Shown piece by piece: positions 1-8,719 of a stretch of DNA of 64,000 nt (positions are counted from its first letter, which is position 1; the number at the start of each line of letters is the position of its first letter). Origin of the DNA: Chrysogorgia sp. JL179-B06 (lineage: Eukaryota; Cnidaria; Anthozoa; Scleralcyonacea; Chrysogorgiidae); contig JAYKKM010000047.1 in NCBI GenBank assembly GCA_035772405.1, forward strand, positions 6,123,501-6,187,500, given 5' to 3'. The notes beneath the pieces were generated by a model. The model worked only from the letters and a program-made list of their open reading frames with translations. It had not been told where the DNA came from and searched no databases. The position numbers and the translations under genes were made by a program.

Positions 1-2054
1 CGTCCTCTTGGGTAAAAAAGTCGCTTATTTCCGAAGTTTAGCGTCCTTTTCCTTTGCGCGTTGTGTTAATCGTTATAAGCAGTTATGTGTGTTCGACAAT
101 CGACAGTTTCAAGCTTTAATATCTAGCAACAATGGGAAAGCTATCTCGATACGCGAGGGAACGAATAATTTCACTTTCTTCTTCTGGAGTGCAGGTCACT
201 AAAATTACAGATCTGCTTCAACAGGAAGGAATTAAAACTTCGAGATCTGCTTTAAACTTGTTTCTTTCCCGATAAGAATGAGATAAAAAAAGTCATACAG
301 TCATACTCTAGAAATACCACCATTCGCGACAAACATATTTTTGTCTAAATATGTGAAGCTTGTGCCGCGGATAAATTATATTACTAGATGGTGATATAAA
401 CGCCGTGACTCCGTCTGTGGGTCCGTTCATGCGAAGCATTCCAAGCTCTGTTTGACAATCACTCTCAGGGAAACATGAAGAGAAATGTTTTGATAAAAAT
501 GTATTCATGAAATTTTCTATTCCGAGACTCGCTATTGCCACAGACGACAAAAAGGACACTTGCCTGCTTCGCTACTGGCACTGTTGACATGCTTCTGCCA
601 TCATGCATTTGGCCTGCTTTGCCACTGGCACTGTTGACACGTAGCCTGGTTTGCCACGCTTGAAACAAAACTGAAGCACTTTGAGTGACCGCGCGCTTCG
701 ATTGCTCAATATCAATTTTCAGGTAAAGTGATAAAGTTGGGCTATATGTCGACGCAGGATGCAAAAGTGGTTAATGAAGTTGTTAATGGTTACCATCTTC
801 TAGCAGTACTATAGCAGTTTAGCCTGACAAAATAAATCGGACGCTCGTTGATTTGTTTACTTGTCCGGTCACTCACGGGTCACTCCGGTGGTACTCTCTT
901 TGAAAAGTTGTACTCCCTCATGATTTTATAGTATATATTGCATGGAGGTATTAGTTATTAGATAATTACTCACAGTTTTAAGTCTTTACAATGAGAGCGC
1001 CTGCCAGTCTCCAGGCATGCTCTTCTCACCGTGGCGAAAGCGCCACGTGCCGAATTAAACGGAAATTGACAATACACATGTCAAAAGCTCTGGCTTAACT
1101 TGAGGTTTTTTACGTTATCTTATAGTTCACATAAGAGCAATCAGTTACATACATGAGAAGCATGTCGGATAGCAATGCCAATGATATACAGTAGTTCATC
1201 AAACAATATTTTTTAACGTAGTACGGATTTGGAGTTTTGAAACTTGTCAATGGACCGTATTATATGCACGTGATAAGATCGACCGCAATATTATTAAGTT
1301 TGACCGCTTTGGTCGGACATATGCTTATTCAAACGTCGAATTTGTCACTTATCTAGGTTCGACACATGATAAGTTCGACACATGATAAGTTCGACGTTTG
1401 AAACGGGATGAGTATAATATAATATACCCGATGAGTTTAAGAAACATGCGACAGCAAAACATGCCGTTGGGTCAATAAACGGCTCGAAACACAACAGTTA
1501 TAACATAATCGTAAATCGTATCAAGATGCCCGTTAAATTTTCTTCTCCTAAAATGCTTTCACGCAATAATAGTTATTTGGTAAGACTATTTCGGGAAAAA
1601 TTATTGTTAACGTTATTTGATAAATTCCAACATAACAGGCTTTCAGTTTGTGCATTTGTACCAACGTCGTCGTCGTTGTTAGGAGTTCAACCACGAAATC
1701 GTTATACATTGTATGCAGAATACAGAGACTAATATAAGAATGACTTCAAAACTGCTCCAATGATTACCAGTTAATAATTCCCTTTGTTTTGAACTTGATA
1801 CGGCAAGTTATTTGACGTCCGCGTCATGTCTTTCTGCTGCCGGCTTTTGGTCGGATGAACTCGGAACCCGAAGCGTTTAGTCGACCGTTGCGGTTAGATG
1901 TGTAGACCGCAACCTAACCGCTACCTCACCGCTTCCTCACCGCTACCTCACCGCAACCTCACCGCAACCTCACCGCAACCTCACCGCATCTCCACCGCTA
2001 CCTCACCGCAACCTCACCGCAACCGCAGTGTTAGGTTACTTCTGAGCGGTACTG
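1..2054. mobile_element. CAGTACTG-terminus DNA transposon, copy 1 (right part)
   Basis: The right end at about 1890-2054 is made of repeated CCGCAACCTCA units followed by GTTAGGTTACTTCT and the terminus CGGTACTG. It matches the end of the copy at 60,780-60,880 and, inverted, the left end of the complete copy at 41,593. Positions 27-48 (TTATTTCCGAAGTTTAGCG) match the interior of the complete copy inverted, so the element probably fills the window from its first base. No transposase is visible. ORFs of 60-100 codons inside look like noise. At about 1328-1402 there is a small structure with arms beginning TTCAAACGTCGAA around two tandem TTCGACACATGATAAG units. The left end lies outside the window. 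Confidence 0.6.
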
Positions 2055-3146
2055 TATGGTGACGTCCACGATGAGAGCTTCAATTTGGCTTTTGAAGAGG
2101 CGAACGAAATTGAAAGAAGACTGAAAGAACTAAAAGAAGACAACAAAAAGTTAATAGTAAATGGTATAAAAAGAACCAATCTAATAGATGGAAAAATACG
2201 TAAATTGTATAACAAAAGACTCAGTAATGATGATATGTCAAGGAATGTAGTTAATAGGTCATACGTGACAACCTCAGGTTCTATTCTTTTCAAACCGATA
2301 AACGAAGACGGTGAGTATTTGAGACCTAAACTAATTCTAAAACCTGGAAAAAATGGTTTGATCTACAGTAGAGACAGTAGAAGTAAAAGTGCGATTGAGC
2401 AGTTCAAGCAGTTAGTTGAACAAATCCCTAGCACCTCAACTAACGTCACAGGAAACACCACAACTAACGTTACAGAAAACGAAGACACCACAGTTTCGAG
2501 TGACTTCCCAGTAATTGAAACAGAAGTGAACTACGAAAACATACCTGGGTTAACAGAAGAAGAGAATCGTGACCTACGAGGTGTCATAAATCCAAGTGAT
2601 ACAATCGATCCAAACACTAGACCAATATTTCTAGAAACACAAGCCAACTATTTCCAGGACGCTATTGGTGAGACTAGAGACCTTCTTAACACAGTAGAGG
2701 CCAATTCCACAGAGGAGTCCGAGTTGATCAAACGATTAAGAGGTCTCAAGAGAGCTAGGGACATAACCTTAGAACAATTGGAACGTGAGAAGGTTAGAGA
2801 ACAACAGGAAGAGGACATCACTCGGTTACAAAAAATAAAGGAGTGGTTTAAGAAAAATTGGTTGGGTGCCTCGGCTTTAGGAATAACCATAGCCTCTTTT
2901 ATCACCACGATTATAATATCCGCTAGAAGCGTAGTCTTCAAAGGTGGTCAAGCACTTGGAAAATTAGGAAAAGCTATAACTAATCTAGCCACAAAGGCTG
3001 GTCCTCTACTAGCTGGACTGCTAAACGTGGTGGCGACTGCGCTAAAGTGGGGAGCTGCAGGCATATCTTGGTTAGCGTCTAATTTATGGATCCTAGCGAT
3101 AGCACTAGCTTGGTTCTTCTACGATCAGTACAAACAGAGGAAATAA
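2046..3146 (+). CDS. Virus-like module ORF1: membrane-anchored protein, 5' end missing
   Basis: This is an open frame of about 366 codons with no ATG near its start. The frame is open from 2046, inside the last bases of the transposon at 1-2054, and the first in-frame Met is about 50 codons further in, so the gene is probably 5'-truncated. The visible protein begins with a charged helical stretch (EANEIERRLKELKEDNKK), has a Thr/Asn-rich middle, a second coiled region near residues 210-260 and a hydrophobic C-terminal third with at least two likely membrane segments (ALGITIASFITTIII and ILAIALAWFFY) and a basic tail. No enzyme motif is seen. Its place directly before a capsid-like gene suggests a minor virion or membrane protein; this is inference. 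It ends 20 bp before the next start. The frame has no internal stops. Confidence 0.6.
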   Translation, partial: AVLYGDVHDESFNLAFEEANEIERRLKELKEDNKKLIVNGIKRTNLIDGKIRKLYNKRLSNDDMSRNVVNRSYVTTSGSILFKPINEDGEYLRPKLILKPGKNGLIYSRDSRSKSAIEQFKQLVEQIPSTSTNVTGNTTTNVTENEDTTVSSDFPVIETEVNYENIPGLTEEENRDLRGVINPSDTIDPNTRPIFLETQANYFQDAIGETRDLLNTVEANSTEESELIKRLRGLKRARDITLEQLEREKVREQQEEDITRLQKIKEWFKKNWLGASALGITIASFITTIIISARSVVFKGGQALGKLGKAITNLATKAGPLLAGLLNVVATALKWGAAGISWLASNLWILAIALAWFFYDQYKQRK

Positions 3147-3154
3147 AACATGTG

Positions 3155-3168
3155 TTATAATATAGTAT
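3155..3168 (+). promoter_or_regulatory. TATAGTAT motif at the capsid-like gene start
   Basis: The sequence TTATAATATAGTATG places TATAGTAT over the start codon of the 410-residue gene. The same 8-mer occurs just before the next two genes, which suggests a shared viral promoter or start-site signal. Function is inferred from position only. Confidence 0.4.
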
Positions 3169-4399
3169 GAACACTAACGAGAGAGAGTTGCTTCCTGGAT
3201 ATAGACGTCGCGGAATATCTTCTATCAAAGGCACGAGAACCCGTCACGTTGTAACGCTAAACCCCAACAAAGCCAATCCAGGGGAAGAGTTGTACATCAA
3301 CATCCCAAAAACAAAGGGTAACACTTGTTTGGTACCCTCTAGTCTCCATCTTCTATTCGACTTTAAGAGTTCGAACGCGAAATCATGGTTTCTTAACAAC
3401 CTTTCTAGACTACTACTAGAGAGACTGGTGGTAAAACTAGCAGGTGAGACTGTGTACGACAACAGTGGTGAAAGCGTAATCGGTACGTATAAAGACCTCT
3501 GGAAATCTAGCAGTGAGCGAGACCAGATGGCCGAATATGGTATAGCAAACGAGAACCTTCGAAAGTTAATCTCAAAGGACGACAGTGGTGCAGCCAGTGG
3601 AGACACACAAAAAGTTAGTGATGGTCTGATGTTCTCCGTCCATGACACTAAACAAAAGATCCAAATCGACAAGATTCTAGAAGATCACGGTCTATACGCA
3701 CCATACAACATGAACAACAATTTCAGGTACATAATCACACTCCCCAAAGCTTCTGATATTATGGTGGCTCAATCTGGATCAGCTGTGGCTGGCTACACGT
3801 TAGAGAACCTCGAATTAGAGTACGAAACTATCGAGAGTCAAGAGATTGCTGATGAAGTATCGTCTCTATACGCATCCGGTAGGTCTCTATCATACGAACA
3901 CGTCACACTAATGAAGACTGTGGAGTGGGATAAAGGAACCACACTCGTAAACGAGAATATTAACCTGCCGAGAAAATCGATGAAAGCTGTCGTTCTACTC
4001 TTCACAAACAAAACAATAACTGATAGTGAGTTATTCGTCTACCCAAACATAGAGTCAGTCAAACTCACCATAGAAGGCGTGCCAAATATGGTATACAGTC
4101 AAGGAATACCAAAATCAAGACTATGGGGAGAAGCGAAAAGACTATTCGGACAACTAGACTACGATCATATGACTGTCCAAAAGTTTTACAAAGACGGTTT
4201 CGCTTTGGTTATTGACCTTAGGTCTATCGAAGACAACGATAAGGTTGCAACTGGAAAGAAGATCGTGAACACCCAGTCAGGAATACTGATGGGAATCACT
4301 AAAGAAGCCACAACAGCGAACGTCATGTGTAGAATATTCGTGCTATCCGACGGTCTTGTAAACCTCATCAACAATGATCTACAATCAATACAGTACTAA
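3167..4399 (+). CDS. Double-jelly-roll major-capsid-like protein (410 aa)
   Basis: This is an intact 410-codon ORF with an ATG preceded by TATAATATAGT. The predicted protein is beta-rich and soluble, with no signal peptide or membrane segment. Its first 30 residues are basic (YRRRGISSIKGTRTRHV), as in many capsid N-terminal arms. It then alternates short beta-type strands and loops in two halves of similar size (about residues 35-220 and 230-400). Length, the two-part all-beta character and the position immediately before a packaging ATPase fit a double-jelly-roll major capsid protein of the Polinton-like virus, virophage or adintovirus type. Sequence similarity to a named capsid cannot be proven here. 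It overlaps the end of the longer version of the next ORF and is followed by a second TATAGTAT motif. No internal stop codons are seen. Confidence 0.55.
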   Translation: MNTNERELLPGYRRRGISSIKGTRTRHVVTLNPNKANPGEELYINIPKTKGNTCLVPSSLHLLFDFKSSNAKSWFLNNLSRLLLERLVVKLAGETVYDNSGESVIGTYKDLWKSSSERDQMAEYGIANENLRKLISKDDSGAASGDTQKVSDGLMFSVHDTKQKIQIDKILEDHGLYAPYNMNNNFRYIITLPKASDIMVAQSGSAVAGYTLENLELEYETIESQEIADEVSSLYASGRSLSYEHVTLMKTVEWDKGTTLVNENINLPRKSMKAVVLLFTNKTITDSELFVYPNIESVKLTIEGVPNMVYSQGIPKSRLWGEAKRLFGQLDYDHMTVQKFYKDGFALVIDLRSIEDNDKVATGKKIVNTQSGILMGITKEATTANVMCRIFVLSDGLVNLINNDLQSIQY

Positions 4400-4402
4400 A
4401 CA

Positions 4403-4410
4403 TATAGTAT
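4403..4410 (+). promoter_or_regulatory. TATAGTAT motif before the ATPase gene
   Basis: The 8-mer lies just after the stop codon of the capsid-like gene and exactly 5 nt before the ATG at 4416. This is the same spacing as the motif at 5028-5035. It supports choosing 4416 over the in-frame ATG at 4374 as the real start. Confidence 0.45.
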
Positions 4411-4415
4411 TCTAT

Positions 4416-5054
4416 ATGAAAACACCTTTCAACATGCTAATTGTTGGTATGACAGCCTGTGGTAAAACGTACCACCTCTTGGATATGATAGAGAAAGAGC
4501 ATATGAATCACTTCGATTTCATCATTCTTATGTGTCCAACATTTGAATGGAACAAAACGTACACAGAGTGGAAATACTTGAGAGACCCAAACTTCATAGC
4601 TATTCAGTGTGAGCAGGACAAGGTCGACGTAATTCTTAAATACGTGACTGACATTTATAAAGGCACCAACTCACTAATAATATTAGACGATTGTGCTAGT
4701 GGGCAGGATGTTAAAAACAGAACAAGCGAACTAGTTAAACTAGCCTTTAGCGCTAGACACTACAACCTATCCACAATAGTCATAACACAACAACTAACCT
4801 CAATTAGTAAACCATATCGCGAAAACATCTCAAAGTTAGTAACATTCTACAACCCTAACAGAAACGATATGAAAATTATCGTAGACGATTATCTCAACGG
4901 AGTTGATAAAGCGGAGATTCAGAAAATAATAAAACAGTTGAAAGACAACGAGTACGCAAGATTGGAGATATTTCTAAGACATCCGTACTCGTACGAAATA
5001 GTTATTCCGCGAAAACAAAACACGTCGTATAGTATAGGACATGCCAAAACGTAA
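4416..5054 (+). CDS. A32-like (FtsK/HerA superfamily) genome-packaging ATPase
   Basis: The predicted protein of 212 residues is a P-loop NTPase. A Walker A motif (GMTACGKT) sits at residues 11-18 directly after a hydrophobic strand. A Walker B strand ending in two acidic residues (LIILDD) is at about 87-92, and a sensor-like strand IVITQQ is at about 121-126. The short N-terminus before Walker A, the size near 210 residues and this motif order are typical of the packaging ATPases of small double-jelly-roll DNA viruses, which pump the genome into the capsid. The family assignment is from established motif knowledge. The start at 4416 is preferred over ATG 4374 because the latter lies inside the upstream gene and 4416 follows a TATAGTAT motif. 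The 3' end overlaps the next gene by 14 bp. The ORF is intact. Confidence 0.8.
   Translation: MKTPFNMLIVGMTACGKTYHLLDMIEKEHMNHFDFIILMCPTFEWNKTYTEWKYLRDPNFIAIQCEQDKVDVILKYVTDIYKGTNSLIILDDCASGQDVKNRTSELVKLAFSARHYNLSTIVITQQLTSISKPYRENISKLVTFYNPNRNDMKIIVDDYLNGVDKAEIQKIIKQLKDNEYARLEIFLRHPYSYEIVIPRKQNTSYSIGHAKT
5028..5035 (+). promoter_or_regulatory. TATAGTAT motif before the 184-aa gene
   Basis: This is the third copy of the 8-mer, inside the 3' end of the ATPase gene and 5 nt before the ATG at 5041. Conservation inside a coding region with fixed spacing argues for a regulatory role, but only three copies are available. Confidence 0.4.
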
Positions 5055-5595
5055 GACAAAAAATACTGATACAATTGATGAACTACATGTAATTGAAGAC
5101 ATACGAGAAGCAGAACAGGAAGTGATCGATGAACCACAAATCGACACGTCACAAGTTGACGACACTCCACAAACTGATGTAGACAAGAAACGAGACGAGC
5201 TAAGAAGACTCTCAGAGGATGGTAAGATAGATAAATCCACCACTTATCTCAAAAAGGCTTCAGATAAAGCCATCAACAAGATCTACGAAGAATGGGAGGT
5301 AAAAAGAATGGAGAAAGCGAACGTGTTTCTCTGTGATCTTTTAATAAGCAAGTTCGCCCACGCGTTAGGAGGGTTCAACGCTATTGAATCACCTGAAAAG
5401 CTAGAAAAAGAGTTGATCACTGATCAACTACTTAAAAGAGATGTAGAGAAGTTCATATCATACGTATCCCCCTACCTCCCTTGTCTAGGGTTGTTATCGG
5501 GTGGACTAACAACTAGTAAACACATATTTAGCCATATGTCTAGAGGGGAAATCCCCGAGGGGGAACCCCCGAATGAAGGAGACAGTGCTATCTAA
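5041..5595 (+). CDS. Virus-like module ORF4: acidic helical protein (184 aa)
   Basis: This is an intact ORF starting 14 bp inside the ATPase gene. The N-terminal 60 residues are strongly acidic with scattered Thr and Gln (EDIREAEQEVIDEPQID). Residues 60-150 are predicted helical (KKASDKAINKIYEEWEVKRM), and a short hydrophobic patch (YLPCLGLLSGGL) lies near 140-155. No known motif is recognised. Overlap with the ATPase and the shared upstream motif make it part of the same module; a minor capsid or scaffold role is a guess. The last codons are unusually G-rich (GGGGAAATCCCCGAGGGGGA), unlike the AT-rich rest of the gene. Confidence 0.55.
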   Translation: MPKRKTKNTDTIDELHVIEDIREAEQEVIDEPQIDTSQVDDTPQTDVDKKRDELRRLSEDGKIDKSTTYLKKASDKAINKIYEEWEVKRMEKANVFLCDLLISKFAHALGGFNAIESPEKLEKELITDQLLKRDVEKFISYVSPYLPCLGLLSGGLTTSKHIFSHMSRGEIPEGEPPNEGDSAI

Positions 5596-5762
5596 TTACA
5601 ATATTAGCGGAAGCGAGTCGAAGACGATGTATCACACTACTATGTTCTTCAAGACGGAATGTGTGACAAACGACACAGCTGTGTCACTTCTTCCGGATAC
5701 GTTGTCTTAGATTCCTAACGGATCTGACTTTTGGGAAACCGTCCTGGTATAGCCATGTTCTA
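5596..5762. other. Spacer between module ORF4 and ORF5
   Basis: This is a non-coding spacer of about 170 bp. It contains a short inverted repeat around GTGACAAACGACACAGCTGTGTCAC. No TATAGTAT motif precedes the following ORF. Confidence 0.3.
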
Positions 5763-5827
5763 CACTACTCTCCAGGGCTCCAGCGCTCATACACAGTAAT
5801 GAGCGCTGGATCCATGGAGAGTAGCGT
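5763..5827. repeat. Long imperfect hairpin at the start of ORF5
   Basis: The left arm reads CTACTCTCCAGGGCTCCAGC and then GCTCAT. An 8-nt loop ACACAGTA follows, then the inverse arm beginning ATGAGCGCTGG and ending TGGAGAGTAG. The arms of about 27 nt differ at only two positions. The inner 11 bp (CCAGCGCTCAT) pair perfectly, and the ATG of ORF5 is the first codon of the right arm. Possible roles are a terminator, a translation-controlling hairpin or a recombination scar. Confidence 0.7.
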
Positions 5828-6035
5828 AGAACGTTTGGAATCAGTAGAGGAAAAGATAGCGAGACTCAACGAATATTTGTTATTCACCTATCAGATTAGA
5901 AAGCTCAAACGACAACTATTCGCTAAGAATCGCCTAGAGCGTAAGGAAATAGATGAGGAGTTTAAACATTCTGTACTTGGGAAAAGGATGGCCAGTTGTA
6001 AAAGAGAGTTGCAGCTTCTACGCGCTAGTGCTTGA
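5799..6035 (+). CDS. Small coiled-coil protein (78 aa), module ORF5
   Basis: The ORF starts with ATG inside the hairpin described above. It encodes a very charged, helical protein with no Trp or Pro (RLESVEEKIARLNEYLLF, then KRQLFAKNRLERKEIDEEF), which reads as one continuous amphipathic or coiled-coil helix. No family is recognised. It lies 200 bp behind the virus-like cassette in the same direction, without the TATAGTAT motif, so membership is plausible but not proven. The first codons are palindrome sequence, so the true start may be the second ATG (MESSVERL). Confidence 0.4.
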   Translation: MSAGSMESSVERLESVEEKIARLNEYLLFTYQIRKLKRQLFAKNRLERKEIDEEFKHSVLGKRMASCKRELQLLRASA

Positions 6036-6755
6036 AAAACTATTCCTGGAAACGCGTGATGGTTTTCGAGTTTAATTTACTTAACGAATTTTATTTCGTA
6101 TCGTTTCAGTAGTCTCGAAAGTGGGGTTAACAGCGAACTTTTTCAATTTTGATTGCGAAGCATGAAAAAATGGAAAAATGCGCTGGTAGCCCCACTTTCT
6201 ATACTACTTATAAGGTATTTAAAAGAAACATTCTGCATGTAGTATGTACTCATGTACATATTCTACATATTGTACATAATAGTTCTTTCCAAAGTTGTCC
6301 TGGTTTTAGTCATCACAACACAACAGCATATTGTTTCGTGCATCAATAGTTAATTTATCTCATGTATAAGCTGTTACACTTTAAAAATATCAAATGAGAA
6401 AGTATTTTGTCGCTAAGCTTAGCTCTGTGTGGGCGCATGATAAAAGTGTAAAAGCTCTGGGGACGAGAGTTCACAAGTCTCATACTCAGGTCTCAGCGAG
6501 GAAGCCGCGATGAATTCCGCGAAGTGCATACGTTTGTCAGTGTCAGTACCATAAAAATATAGCACTAGGAGAACTTTACTGTTGACTTGTATTTAGTACT
6601 TGGTAAAAAGTCATTTTTTTGCAAGTCCAAGTCAAGGCACAAGTCATTTATATATGTTCGAGTTCAAGTCAAGTCACAAAAATAGTGACTCGAGTGCGAC
6701 TCGAGTCCAAGTCCTACGACTCGAGTCTACAACTCTGCCTTAAGCCCAAGTAAGT
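6036..6755. other. Unassigned region with CAAGTC/GACTCGAGT repeats
   Basis: No gene is recognised. At about 6625-6735 short degenerate direct repeats of CAAGTC and GACTCGAGT form a simple-sequence patch. Confidence 0.3.
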
Positions 6756-6759
6756 AGTC

Positions 6760-7420
6760 AGAGTTGACAAGAACATATTAACTGATATGCGAATTGCTTA
6801 TGACGTATCTGCCAGAAAGTACGGTCTAAGTTTAAATGAGCTGCCTCTAATCTGGTCCTCCTCTCACGACGTTTATATTCGACATCCAAGCTACTGTAGA
6901 TTCCGCGTACATCCCATAGCTGTGACAGCTGATATATAGAAAACGCCTTTCTAAACATATGCATTGCACCGGAACACCGCGATTACCCGAGATTTAAATT
7001 CTCTGGGTAGATGACCTTACATCTAGTCCATTCGTTTTGAACGCCACGTTGAATCATAATCTTTTTCATTATGTTCCGACAGATCCAGAGTTCGTTAATG
7101 ACGTTTCACGATTTCTTTATGTTGACGACTTCAAGTCTTGTTCCCGCAATGTAACTTCGGCTTTGCAGCGCTCTGAAAAAGTAAAGACTCTATTTATGAC
7201 TAAGGAGGGTTTAATTTGAGGAAATGGATAGTAAGTAATTCTACAGAGTTGACGAGAATCCTGCAGAGTTTTAATTCCGAATCAGTTGTGAACGTTACTC
7301 GACAACACCGTCTCATGCAGTGTTTTGAATCATGTCGATCCAGACGTCGTAACGAAACAAATCGTGCAGAATTAATGCATTTCAATAATAATGATAATAT
7401 AGTATTAGGAGCATTATAGT
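6760..7420 (+). pseudogene. BEL/Pao retrotransposon reverse transcriptase remnant
   Basis: In changing plus-strand frames the translation shows successive RT blocks: AYDVSARKYGLSLNELPL at about 6795, a stretch CRFRVHPIAVTADI near 6900, IAPEHRDYPRFKF near 6965, NATLNHNLFHY at 7040, the catalytic block FLYVDDF near 7100, and RKWIVSNSTELTRIL near 7220. The order and the YVDDF plus RKW-SNS signatures are those of BEL/Pao polymerases. The frame changes at least twice (about 6945 and 7205) and stops interrupt it, so this is a dead fragment. No LTRs, integrase or gag are visible nearby. Confidence 0.75.
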
Positions 7421-7639
7421 CTCAATAATCTTACAGATATGAGATTGTAATTGAATAAAATAAAATATTAATAATAATTATTAAAATTAATTAATTAGAA
7501 AAGAGAAATATTTTCAATTGTGATTTAGAGTCTAATTGCCTATATTGAGGTGGTAGTGAGTTCCAAAGTTTCGGAGCGGCAACAGAAAACGTGAAAACGC
7601 TCTGTCCCCATATTTGGCAGTATAGGATTGGCATGATGA

Positions 7640-7830
7640 AACGCATCATGCCTTACCTCTGATCGCCAACCTTGTATAAACAACAACACTCTAGCTCCTT
7701 TATTTGATTATTGTGGTGTAGTTTGGGACACTTGCAGTGACTTGCAGTGAGTACATCGACAACAAAATTGCAAAGATTACAAAATCGAGCTGCAAGATAA
7801 ATTCTCGGTGTCGGACGTTGTCCACCCATT
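7640..7830 (+). pseudogene. LINE (CR1/L2-like) RT C-terminal remnant
   Basis: The plus strand translates to FDYCGVVWDTCSDLQ and, after a frame change, KLQRLQNRAAR. This is the hallmark of the region after the RT palm in CR1/L2/RTE-X-type LINEs. The fragment is under 200 bp and contains stops. Confidence 0.6.
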
Positions 7831-8719
7831 GTCATTATTTTATACTAATATGAGTATAACCAAACTTTGCACAAAAGAGTAACAAAAGAACAATGTGTTA
7901 CCATGGCTTTTAACCATTTGGCTTTTATAATTTTCAAAAATATCACATTTATATACTATTTTGACTTATATTTCTGTAATAAGCCTGGTCACCCCCAATT
8001 TTTTTGCGCTAATGTTAGATTATTTATGGTTTTGAAACTCCATGTGAAAAATAAAAAAATTCTGTAGAGAGGTTCTCGCTGTTTTCTTTATTTTGGTTCT
8101 GCAGAATTTTCTTAAATTTCTTCAACAAAACCTCCGTGCATTACTCTATTGCTCTGCCAAATTTTAGAATATGTAACTGGAGTAATTTGTCGAATGCCGT
8201 TGCAATTAACATATGGCCAAGGCTGCGCGGCCAGAATACTTTTGGAGACCCCGCAAGATCAATGGTTTGTCATGCGCGTGCATAAAATTGCAGGCGCTGT
8301 TTGGAAAACACGCGTATTCCACGCAATCGAAGTTGTTTCAAAGCTTGAAGCTTCACTTTATGGAAATCAGAAATGCATATACTTTTGTTTGGACGTTAGC
8401 CATCTAGAAATTACTTTACGTGGTAAAGACAAAAGAAGAGGCTTATATCTATCTATTCTTCATGAATTATGTAGTTTGATTTAAGATATGGAACGATATT
8501 TCCTAGTATGTTTTTTTGTTCTTCGTGACTCAGCTCGGCTTTCAGATTGGCTTGTTGTTGGGACCATGGACAAGACAGCGATAACTCCTGGTTCTCCAAA
8601 TTTCTTGTACAAATTCAACAGCTCGTCGTACGAAAGACCACTAGCAGCAAGGGTTTGGGCCATACCCTGAGTTAGAGGACTATTACTAAAGATTACCAAC
8701 AAACGTTTGAAGTAAATTA
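7831..8719. other. Unassigned region with weak ORFs
   Basis: A 111-codon plus-strand frame (8149-8484) starts only with TTG and resembles nothing I know. On the minus strand at 8481-8702 a frame reads SNSPLTQGMAQTLAASGLSY, which looks like a protein-coding scrap of a repeat gene, but no family is assigned. Evidence is too thin for a gene call. Confidence 0.25.

Noticed and set aside
2036..4374. Minus-strand ORFs of 60-140 codons across the virus-like module
   Set aside because: They are antisense shadows. The plus-strand frames carry the ATPase motifs and the consistent start-site signals.
1..6060. Complete Polinton/Maverick with polymerase and integrase
   Set aside because: No protein-primed polymerase B, retroviral-type integrase or cysteine protease frame could be found in or near the module, so only a partial or novel module is claimed.
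8149..8484. 111-codon plus-strand ORF
   Set aside because: It starts with TTG, has no similarity to anything recognised and no splice or promoter context, so it is not called as a gene.
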